Shown one piece after another: positions 12,725-23,350 of a stretch of 64,000 nucleotides of DNA. This DNA is from Theobroma cacao (Eukaryota; Streptophyta; Magnoliopsida; Malvales; Malvaceae): positions 32,771,301-32,835,300 of the forward strand of contig NC_030858.1 in assembly GCF_000208745.1 (NCBI RefSeq). The letters are read 5' to 3'. Every line of letters starts with the position of its first letter. Within the stretch, counting starts at the first letter, position 1. Position numbers and translations under genes: made by a program. Under the pieces are notes generated by a model that did not search any database, was not told where the DNA came from, and saw only the letters and a program-made list of their open reading frames with translations.

Positions 12725-14985
12725 GTTAGATTAGTCTAAACAATTTTATGTATGGACTTATGCTATTTTAACTTATTTTAAATTTTTATCAAAATCAAGA
12801 TAAATTAATTTGATCTTAATAAAGAGACAATATATAGTCCATAATATGATCTAATAAAGTAAGTTAAACTCTAATGTTATATATGTACGTTTGTGTAGAA
12901 AATCTTAATAAATCCAATGATAAGTGGGATTAAGGATTCACTATATAAAGTTAAGGTTAGATCTCTTTTCTTGTTAACAAAAAAACATTAAGAATCTCAC
13001 TCATTGGAGAGTTGTAGATTTTTTTTTGAGAGTTGTAGATTAAAGAGGAGGAATATTCTAATGCACTAAATTCTTACAATTAATCTAATTATTATTGTTT
13101 TCGCTATCAAATCATGAATAAAAAATCATATATAATTTTGAATTATAAATTTCAACTATAATGAATCTTGAGTTAAGGATTAAATTGATTATACAAAAAA
13201 CTTAAGAATTGGTGTCAAAGCAACCATAGTTAGGATATGCTAGTGCTGGAAGGAGTTTGATGTATGTTTCAAGTGTGCATGAAGCCTAACATTGCTTTTT
13301 GCAACAGATCCTTTGAGAAGATAATTAGCTAATATCGATAGAGATCATTATGAAGTTACAAAAAAGGTGATGAGATATTTGAAAAAAATTAAAGATTATA
13401 TGCTCGTTTATCGAAAGGTTGAAGACTTTAAGCCAAAGGATTATACTGTTTTTGGTTTTGCCAACTCTTTAGATGGTAAGAAGTCCACATTAGGATATAC
13501 TTTTATCTTGGTATGTGGTGTAATCTCTTGAAAAAGTATAAACAAAAACTTAAGACCTCATCCACTATGCAAGCAAAATTTGTAACATATTTGAGAAATC
13601 TCATTAAAAATTTGTCGGTGGTTGACTCTAATACTAGGTTCATACGATTGTATTGTAATAATACTGTAACAGTTATGTTCATTGATAACAATGGAGGTAT
13701 CATAGGGCTAAGCATACGAAGATAAAATGTTTGACAATTAAAAAGCTTGTGAAAAGGGTGACATTTTAATAAAACATATTAGAATTAATGACCTGATAGC
13801 TAATCTTTTAACTAAGGGGCTACACCCTGTCACTTTTAAGAAATATGTTTATGACATGGGTATTGTGGAGTCTTTTGATATACTTAATTAGTGGGAGGAT
13901 TTAAAATTGTTTTATATTTTGTGCTTAATTTTGTTTGAAACATATCATTGATGATGTATTTGGTTTTATTATTAACTAAAATTATGAAATTATATTCAAT
14001 CATAAAATGTTTATGTATATATACAATTTGTATATATGAATACTTGAGACGTGTGTCAATCTTAAGTGTAGGTTGGGGGCATAAATTGATAGTCTTAATG
14101 GTATGTTTTTGACACATAAATTATATCTCAAGATATGTAAGATAGAAATACATATTTATTGAATAAATCATAAAACATTTCTCTTACGATTCTTAGGCTG
14201 CATAAAGAAAAGAATAAAATGACTGACAAATGAATACAATGTATGAAATAGATCATAAAGAAAGTGTTGTAATTCATTGCTACATTACCACATTGACTTC
14301 ATGTCAATAAGATTGAGTGGTATATGTGATTATAGTTTGTGTTGTATCTTCGTTGATGTAATTACTGCTGTTTTCCTATATCACAAAGTTTATTAGACTA
14401 AATGATATTTTGAGGTAATATCAAGACCAGTTTATTTTTAAATTGAGTTCATAAAATTTTTAGTTGTCTTAGTTCGAGAGTTGTTTTTAAGGAAATGTGT
14501 TTTTAAAATTTGAATTTCAATAATGTAGTTTAAGTGAGAGGTTTTTAAATTTTTCTAAATAATTTTACTTTTGGACTTAGATTATTTAATCTATTTTAGA
14601 TTTTTATCAAATCAAGCTTAGTTAATTGGTCTAAAGACAATATTATAATCAATAATATGATCTAATAAGGTGGGTTAAACTCCAATTTTATATGTAGACT
14701 ATTAATATAGGTTTGTGTAGAAAACCCTAAATCATATGATGGGTGTTGACTAGCGATTCACCTGTCTACAGAAAACATTAAAGATTTCATCCATTGGAGA
14801 GTTGTAAATTAAGGAGGAAGAAGATCGTAGTGCCTTCAATCTCAATAGTTAATATGGTTAATATTATTTTCACTATCAAATAATAGATCAAGAATTAGGT
14901 ACGCTTTTGTATTCTAAATTTTTGCTATGATGAGTCTTAGGTTAAGTATAAATTAATTATACATAAAATTTAATATTCTAAACTA
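12725..14985 (+). mobile_element. Decayed Ty1/copia LTR retrotransposon
   Basis: Two diverged direct repeats flank a degenerate copia RNase H. The left repeat is about 12725-13205 and the right about 14545-14985. They share blocks such as TAATATGATCTAATAA, GGTTTGTGTAGAAAA-like, ATTGGAGAGTTGTA and TTTTCACTATCAAAT. Just after the left repeat, 13209-13221 (TTGGTGTCAAAGC) resembles the initiator-tRNA-Met primer binding site TGGTATCAGAGC at about 10 of 12 positions. A purine-rich tract near 13891 (GTGGGAGGATTT) could be the polypurine tract, which would make the true 3' LTR longer than the matched part. Gag, protease, integrase and most of RT are missing. The element is inactive. Confidence 0.7.
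13330..13895 (+). pseudogene. Copia-type RNase H / pol 3' end, broken
   Basis: Conceptual translation in shifting frames shows MRYLKKIKDYMLVYRK, then DGKKSTLGYTFI, then a decayed 70-codon open stretch (13513-13725) with LYCNNTVTVMFIDNN, then LIANLLTKGLHPVTFKK. These correspond in order to the copia RNase H landmarks VMRYLKGT.., RKSTSGY.F, CDNxSAV..xxN and DxLTKGLP. Several stops and at least two frameshifts make it non-functional. Confidence 0.8.
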
Positions 14986-16307
14986 TTTGATAATGATTCA
15001 ATTTATTTTTAATAAATATAAAACCAAAATACTCAACTTTATTATATCACATCATAAGTTTACAAATGATAGAAATATGTAAAATAAAATAAATTTGTAA
15101 TAATTAAGAATAAAAATAAATGATATCAGAAGAACAAAATTGAAGTAAATAAAAAAAAGATAAATGTGAAAAAAATATAATTTTTCGTATCATTTTATGA
15201 AATATTAAAAGATAAAATGAGAATATAAAAAAATCTCATTAAATATTTGTTACTACATATTAACATTTTTTTTTAAAAAAATTGATTTAAAACTTTATCT
15301 AACTCAAATGGACTTCTCACATAAGCTAAAGATTTAAAAATTTTAGCCAAATACCTTAAACATGCTTTTATAATATAAAATTTTTTCCATAAACTGATCA
15401 AACCACTTAAATGTTCAAGTTAATGAGATTAACAAAATAAAATTGAAGGAAAATGTTTGTTTTAAGGCCTTACCCTTAATAAAAAAGTAATTATATCACT
15501 TTAAACAAAGAAGTTGTGGTATTTTAAAATATAACATAATTGACGAAGTTTAGAGCATAATTATGATATTTGGATCACCTACCATTTGAATTTATCGATT
15601 CGAGACATGACCGTTGATTCAGGTTGATCTTTTAATTAGGCTATTTTTGCAATTGATTAAAAAAACTTGTATTGACTCATAGAGTTTTTAATTATCCGGA
15701 TCAATGAAATATTATTTTCAAATTGATTTTAACATCGTACTTAACTTAATTTTTTAATATTTATACTTTATTTTTTATTATTTTCACTAAAAAATATTTT
15801 ATTAAAAATTTTAAAATAAAAATAGAAAACGCATTATACAAAACTAAAAAGTAAAATTTGTTTTGTAAACTTAGCTTTTTATTATCATCTTTAAATGATA
15901 ATGAATATTTCTAATTCTTATAACATAATTCGTCATTTATATAGTTACTAGAATATTTACATAAATAAAGTAATTTTATTTATAATATTTCAAAATATAT
16001 ATTTATTAACTCAACAATATTGATAAATCATGCGACTCAAGGGTTAGCAATCTCAGACCAGTGCTTGCTGGTGATTTTGTTCTGTATGGAAACGATAACA
16101 GGAAACTTTGTTTTGTTCTTAAACATTTTGGTCTCCGGTCCACTCTCCATCTGTGAATCCAAAGATTGTTATCAAACTAAAATTCCACCCACTCGGCTTA
16201 CTTTATTTCATACAACAATGACAAGCTCAAACAGGGACGAGCTTAATACTAAATGATGAAACAAAGCAACATAAGAAACGAAATCTCGAGCTCCCAACTA
16301 CTCTGTC
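14986..16307. other. AT-rich gene-free stretch
   Basis: Very AT-rich DNA with no recognisable gene. The end nearest 16307 should hold the 3' UTR of the minus-strand carboxylesterase. Confidence 0.5.
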
Positions 16308-17415
16308 TTAGCTGGAATTTTCAGTGATGAAGCGTTTGATAATTAGCATCAACGCTTTTGCTGGTTCGGAGTTAGGATTAATAGTGAAGAAGCCATGTTG
16401 CTGTCCTTCAAATTCAACATAGTCGATCTTCTTCCCCCAGTCCTTCAGTCTCTTGGCATATTCCTCTGCTCGGTCTTTCAACAGATCGCTTCCACCAACC
16501 ACTACCAGAATAGGATCAAGATTCAAATGCTCAAGGCTGCGGCTGACCGGACCGAAAGGGTTTATCAGTGGGTGATCCGTCGTATCTCCAATCGGTATAG
16601 ATAGCCTCCAGAACCTAGACAGGTGTTGATTATATAAACCATTCGATTTTAAGTTACAGTTGGCGAAACTAACTCATGCAAGTGAAAGAATTGTTAAATA
16701 CAAGGTTAAAAGTGTCCGCCACAAACCTGTCAATGAGCTCCCAATTAAGGAAGGCATCTTTAGGACCCTCTGCTTCTGACCTGGTTCTCACTGTCCCTCC
16801 GAAGAAAGGTGCTAAAAGGACATAACCCCTGACCCGAACCGGAGCCAAATCAGATGAACCAGCCCCTAGCTGAACCGCCAAATTATGAGCAATATTACCA
16901 CCAGCTGAGTCACCGCATATGAACACCCTGCTAAAATCACCTACATCGGTTAACCATGGATCAGGATTCTCAGCCAGAGCTTGAGCTTGGAGCCATTTCA
17001 CAGTCATGAATCCATCCTCAATGGCTGCCGGGAGTCTGTTCTCTGGAGCCAAACGATAATCTGGCGAAATCACTGCTGCTTGGAGCTCTGAGGAGAGCCT
17101 GAAGCAATAGTTTTGACAGTTAGGCCAGGCACGTGATCCAATGCAAAAGCCACCGCCATGGATGTAATAGAAGATAGGGAGCTTGGCAGACGAGGATGAA
17201 GCTGGCTTATAGAGCCTGAGTTGAAGGTTGTGCACAGGATCAAATAGAATATCTTTCCACACAACGGAGCCATCATCATCAACAGGAACATTGAAGCTTG
17301 GTTTAGGGGAGCGCCAAATGGAGCCATCGCTGTAAACACGAAGGACTCCTCGGCATTCATCAACCTCATAGAATGGAGGGGTAGTCATGGTAGCAGAGGC
17401 AGCAGTGTTAGACAT
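16308..17415 (-). CDS. CXE15: Carboxylesterase, CXE15 / HSR203J-like alpha/beta hydrolase
   Basis: Plant class-I carboxylesterase of the GID1-related family. Arabidopsis CXE15, the closest relative I recall, hydrolyses strigolactones, and tobacco HSR203J is a related esterase. Two exons (17415-16727 and 16614-16308) join in frame to 331 residues, normal for the family. The oxyanion-hole motif HGGGF is at residues 86-90, nucleophile Ser170 lies in GDSAGG, and catalytic Asp273 (GGSDLL) and His303 (QQHGFF) are encoded by exon 2. The His of the triad is kept, unlike in GID1 receptors, so an active enzyme is expected. No signal peptide; probably cytosolic. Orthology to CXE15 rather than another CXE is likely but not proven. 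Confidence 0.9.
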
Positions 17416-18518
17416 CTTCCCCTCATTCAGTGAGGGATCATGCTGGAATTGGGAGGTTAAGAAGAAGAGCCAAGGGTTGGAAGGAGAGAGTAGAAACAGA
17501 GAAAAAGTTAAAGGGAGGTGGCTTTTAGTATCTTAATTTGGCTAATGGCGTCTTGTATCTGTAGTTTTCTGTGGGAAGGTTTAGTAGGACAAATAGCTTT
17601 TCAGCTGCTGCTCTGAAATTATGCTCGTTGGTCACTATAGTCACCCAAAAGCCTTACCACCTTTAAAATTGCAGGCAGATAAATTTCGAGTAGCTGGCAA
17701 TATCAGATCAAGTCACTACAACTTGAATCTTTATGAACACTCGAGCATTTGGTCTCCTGTTGGAAGAATTAGATTGGAATTTCCCTTTTTCACGAAAATA
17801 AACTAAGTTAAATAACCTTGTGTTTAAAAGTAGTAACCATTCGTTTCTTTTGTTTGGAATCTAAACAACGGATGGTTTGGGAATGGTTGCCTTGATGGAA
17901 CAATTTCAGTGTTCCTATCTAGTGCCCCTGCATAAATCATCATAGTCCTCTCTAATCAATTGCTAACTCCAAATTGTATTTGAGATTAGCATGCGTCATT
18001 AATGTTCGATATCATTGGCACAAAGGTCAAAAGGGAAAATGCTTGCTTGTCATTCCAACAAATTTACTTGGAAGAATCTTCTGCTCTCTGGATAACGTTG
18101 ATTACATTACTCCATACTTGTATTATCAATATCTTATCCACCTACCTCACTACATCCAAAAAAACAGAAACCAATAATTCTCCACAATTTTGCATCACAT
18201 TAAAGAGTACAAAACATTTTTCCTTTTCCAAATTAGTAAAAGTAAACCACCAACTTTCAGGTCTTTAAGAACCAGATTTGGTCACTAGGAAGTGGCTTTA
18301 AGAAGAATCAGAATTATTCACATCCAACAAAATCACAAAGAACTTTACAACTTTTGTTAGTAATTACACATTCAGATAGTCAGATTTACATTGTTGGATA
18401 TAGAAGAGAAAAGGACAATGGGAAAAAAAGGAAGTGATTTAATGAATGAATAAAAGCACTGGTAAATTAGCTTTATGGATAAAAATATACATAAGACTGT
18501 TGCAAGCAGAACCACAGC
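17416..18518. other. Intergenic region, CXE promoter side
   Basis: Holds the CXE15-like leader and promoter and the 3' UTR of the zinc-finger gene on its far side. No further gene recognised. Confidence 0.5.
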
Positions 18519-20275
18519 TTACAAACGTCTTGAATATCCAGAACCTCCACACTTCTTGCAAAGTATCAATCCTATAATGATATGAGAAGTTTCGTTAACA
18601 AATAAGAGCAAGGAGGCTGAATTCAAAAGATTAAAGTCTTAAGAGTTATCAGGCTGAAATGTCTTTGAGACATTGAATTAGAGATCAAACCAAATAGGAC
18701 ATCACATAAAAACAACCATGACTTTGCCAAAGTAATATTAATTGACGGAAATATTCATGGAAATTAACCCATGCACACTAACTTCCATGTGAATGCACAA
18801 GCTGGTGATGTAAAGTTCAATGTAAAAACAGCCCTAGAAAATGGTAATGTAAATAATGATTAGCTCATCTATCAAGGTATCTTGCTCTACATAGGTAAAA
18901 TTTAACATTCACTAGATTGCTCAAACTTTCCTTTTAAAAGCAATCATAATTAATAATGGCTTTTAAATGCTACAAAAGACTGAAATCAACTAAATCAGTA
19001 TGCAACAGATATGCAAAAGCATCCTTATAGTTATGCCCTTTACATACTATATATCGATGGTAAATCTTACCTGCACCTTTACACACCCTACAATCAACCA
19101 AGCCTGTTTCTTGCTTCATCTTACCATTTTCACAGAAGACACATTTTGTACCACCTACATCCATCATACAAAAGAATCATTTATCAGCTTGCTGCATTTC
19201 CTGAATAAATCACATATTTTTACAAGCAAAGAAAGCGTTCTATGCAGAAACTTGATTTATGTAAGAAGTACTGAAGCTGGCTGCTACATTTTCATTAAGA
19301 GAAAAATATAAAACCATATAAACTTAAAAGAAACAAACTGCAATTCTTCTAAACTATTGTTCATACCAAAGGATCTAATTTGTGTTTTTCAGTCCTGTCA
19401 TTGACGGATATTGCTTTTGAAAGATTTGTCCTCAGTCACAGAAAGTAAAGTTCTTGCCACTGCAAAAGATTATTCTTTGCCAATTGGCAGTCCAGATAGC
19501 CAAACTAAAAATGCCTTAACAAGCAATTTTTTTCTCTGTTAGTTGATTAGAAGATTTCTTTTCTTTTTTAATCCGTGTAAAAAATCGTTTGACTTAAACT
19601 ACTACCCTCTCTCGTCTCATAAATACAACTTTGAGACTTCTAACTTGAAAGATTCAAGTTTTAACAGTCTGAGTTTTTTCTCGAAATTTATTCTTGCATG
19701 CTGCTCCATAAAGGTACGAGCTATCTCAAGTTATAAACATTCGCCATTCTATTTAGTACAAACCATTTTAAGCTGTGGTACTTTGCTTCATTATCATTAT
19801 TCCAAAACAGGGGCAAACAAAAAAAAAAGGAAAAGAAACAAAATATGTACCATTCCCAGCACAACGGTCACATGGGACAGGATCACCCTGAAAACCCACC
19901 AAAAACAGAAAAAAAGAACAACCTTAATCCATCAAATTCTAACATATAAATGTATAAAAATTGAAGGGTATTTGATAGAAGGGAAATTACCTTGAGGCCA
20001 AGAACGAGGGAGAGTGCAATGGCGGCCAAAACACTAATAGTGGCAAGAAAAGTTTGGGTATCCAAGGGCTTATCAAAGCCACTGAACAGCAAAACAGGGT
20101 GGAGAAGGAGCCTTGTGGGTTGATAAAAAAGCTTTCTACGTCTAGAACTGTAACGGAAAAGGGTGGGGATTTCTTGTTTCGTTAGAGATAGTTGAGGAAA
20201 GAAATGGATGGTTGAAGACCATGAAGAAAAGGAAGAGGAGACAGGATTGGGGGAGGAAAAAGAGAGCGTGGCCAT
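18519..20275 (-). CDS. Plastid-type membrane-anchored DnaJ-like zinc-finger protein
   Basis: Small protein with a DnaJ-type cysteine-rich zinc finger but no J domain, a family that includes thylakoid assembly and thiol-redox factors. Four exons (20275-19991, 19887-19851, 19154-19071, 18571-18519) join in frame to 152 residues. The Ser/Thr/Arg-rich N-terminus looks like a chloroplast transit peptide. A hydrophobic segment at about residues 73-94 precedes four CxxC units: [16 protein letters not shown] and CKKCGGSG, ending SGYSRRL. An in-frame ATG five codons upstream (20290) is possible. I favour 20275 because the sequence then begins MATLSFSS, typical of transit peptides. Specific function unknown; redox or assembly chaperone role inferred from the family. 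Confidence 0.85.
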
Positions 20276-21288
20276 GGATAGAAAATACAAGGATTTTGTG
20301 GAGCTGAGTTCGATACTACGGCTCTTTGTTTTTTTGTTTCAATGGTTTGATAGATTTGCCCCTTGCTTTCGAATTAGTACAATTAAAGCCCCATTTTTTT
20401 TATTTAAATTTATATTATTAATTAAATTAATTTATAAAAATATAATTATTAATTAACTTATAATATTTTTAATATATATATTCTGTATATTGGATGAAAG
20501 AGATTCGAATTTACTTTTTAAATAAAAAATTATGTATCTACTAATAAACCAAATGCTCTTATACATATATATATATATTTAGTATACATATTTTAAATAT
20601 AAATATTTTTTTTATTTTTTATTAATGTTATAAAAATTATAATTTATAAAATTATTAATTATAATATACATACTTTTTTTTGAATGAATAATATACATAC
20701 TTTTATTTATATAAACTTATAAAATATATACCTCAAAAAATGATAAAATTAGAATAATTTTAGAATTTAGTTATATTTTTAATTTTATAGATAAACGCAC
20801 ATAGTTAATTAAACTTATAATGTTTAAGTTGTTATTTGAATATTTATTTTTAGTTATTTAAGTCGATATTTGAGATATTTATTTTTAATTATTTAAATTT
20901 TGATTTTATTGTTTATGTGCTTTTATAAATTTAATTATTAGTGAATCATATAGAATATGAATAACAATATTATTGTATGTAGATATGGATACGGATTGGG
21001 GTTTAGGTAATTAGGTACTCATGAATAACATTTTAATCATTTTTGTACATAATCGGGTTTTTTAAATGGATTTGGATAGTGGATATGTACAAGGGTTCGG
21101 GTTAGGATAATAAATTTAAAAAATATTTAAGTAATTATAGGGCTCGGATATCCCTTTTATTAATTGGGTTTGAGTTCAGGTATCTCAAAATTAGCAGATA
21201 TCTTATTTGTTGATATTTTTACTATTTTTTAAGAAGAGAGATAATACACAAACCAATAAATTATATGTTGAAATATATTTTTTGAATT

Positions 21289-21320
<32 letters not shown>

Positions 21321-22620
21321 TACCTTATTATTGCATAACATTAGGTTTAGACACTCAAAACACATTAACATGCATTATGACGGAGTATTTTTCTTTTGAT
21401 AAATTACTATTCATAAGAGAGATTAACTTTTTATCATTCCTTTTCTATGCTCTCACTTTTTTAGTAACTTGAATAGAAGATCATTTATCTCTTAGGTTCC
21501 GTTTACTGAGATTGAAAAGTTTTTTTAATCTTTTCTTTTGTATGGAATGGAGAAAATTTTTAAGAATATATATATTATTTTATGAGATTAACTGAAAATT
21601 TTGCTTTTGATCAATATAAAATATTTTACGTTCTTAGCTTTGAGAATGACGTAAAATATATTTCATCAATTTTCTCTTTTTTTAAAAAAAAAAAATTGAT
21701 CTCATAAACTTTGACTTCTAACCCATTTGAAAAATATTTTCTTCTTCTTCTTCTTCATGTGAGATCAATCTCACAAAGTAATAAAACACAAAGTACAATT
21801 TTTTTTATTTCTTTATTTATTATTCTTTTTCTCAATTCTTTCTCTCTCTTGCTTCACTTTGGCTCCACCTTTTGTCTCTATCCCATAAATCCAAAATCGA
21901 ATTATTTCTAGTTCTACGTCTGAATTTCCTTTCTTCTTTAACCCTCTAATCCAACCGTCTTTCTTTTGATTCTGGTTATGAAAGTTTGGGTTTTCAAAAA
22001 TACAATCAGTTGAAGAAAAATTTCTTGAACTCTCTTGATCCATTTGGGATATGGGGCACGTACTTCCAATTTTCTTTGAGAAATATATTATTGACCACGT
22101 GACAATGTACGTCCAATTATCTATGGTGTTGAAGGGACATTTAACTTATAATTAATTTTAATACTAATTAATGCATAGGTTAAAAGGTGGAAATGAGATA
22201 GAAAGTTCAACATCCGGTGTTACCAATAACAATGATGAAATTACAAGGAAATTAAAGCCCCAATGTAACCTTGATCTCATAAACAAACTCACGTCCAGTG
22301 CTGGTTCTTTCTTTCTCTTTTCCTCGGTTTTGAAATTATGTCACCTTACTTTGTGCATTATCGATAAAGATAAACTAACTTAAATCCAAACTCCCTCTGT
22401 CCAAGATTAACTCTTTGATTTTACCTACTCAAATCCCATGTTTTTCTGTTAAGTAATTCCATATCCAACCATTATATAAACCTGGAATTCTTATTAAACT
22501 TCACCATTGTTCCTTTTTATAGTCTAAACTTTCTCACATTTACACCATGCAAAAGGGTTTTCTAAAAGACCCACGTTTTCCCTCTAGTTGCCTTGTTCTG
22601 CAGTTTGACTAAGACCATGC
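20276..22620. other. AT-rich intergenic region with repeat-like blocks
   Basis: No gene supported. It contains an (AT)n run near 21296-21320, short GGGTTCGGGTTAGG-like and GATATCC blocks (20990-21190) of the kind seen in decayed plant transposons, and an inverted repeat near 21590-21690. Confidence 0.5.
21590..21690. repeat. Inverted repeat, possible MITE core
   Basis: The arms AAAATATTTTACGT and ACGTAAAATATATTT flank a short spacer (TCTTAGCTTTGAGAATG), and the complementarity extends imperfectly outward (GAAAATTTTG...CAATTTTCTC). A GGTTCCGTTTACTGAG block upstream (about 21495) resembles hAT-type MITE ends. No target-site duplication confirmed. Confidence 0.45.
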
Positions 22621-22629
22621 ATTCCCTCT

Positions 22630-23350
22630 CAAAATTGCTATTTGAGCAAGAGAATTTGGCTGTCGAAGAGGAGGAAGAGGAGTAGAGACAAGAAGAAGAA
22701 AATTGGAAAGCTTTAGTAAGGTGAGATATCTTAATACCATCTCCATGGTTTACCCCTTTTCATCATTACAAAAGTTATGAATCCTGCATTTGGTTTTGTC
22801 TGCATCAAAAATATAGTTGCAGGCAATGCTATGAAATTCGGTAGCTTTTTGGTGTTCCAACTAATTAAGCTGGCTTTACCATGCAAGTTTGATGAATGGC
22901 CAATACCCTTATAATTTTGTAATACTCGAGAAGAGTACTCCATTATTATATTCTTTAGCTCAACTCAAAGTTGTAGAGTGACAAGATAGCATACGGACAG
23001 TTAGAAATAAGTTAATTATATTGATTTTATGTTTGTTTATATGCATTCATTGATCAAATCTTTGATATAAAATTAATTATTCTTGTTGCTGGTCTTGATT
23101 TGCTTTTGTTGCGTGTTTCGCTCTAAGTTTTGATGGGGAGTTGTTCGTTTTTCAAGTGTGAACTCATTAATGATGGGTTGTGTCTTTACAATTTGTAGAG
23201 GAAATGTTGATCAGTCATGTCTTCGTCTTAATTTATTACTAATTATCTCTGCCGTCGGAAATGATGGTCTTAATTTATTGAACCTATATGGAACAGAATT
23301 CAGATTGAACTTTTTTTTTTTTGGTCTTTAATTGTCAGTGAAAGTAAAAG
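22630..23350 (+). other. Probable 5' leader of the CNL gene with an intron
   Basis: A purine-rich stretch at about 22660-22720 could be a non-coding first exon, spliced at the AAG|GTGAGA donor near 22719 to the TTAATTGTCAG acceptor just upstream of the start codon. Inferred from splice consensus only. Confidence 0.4.
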
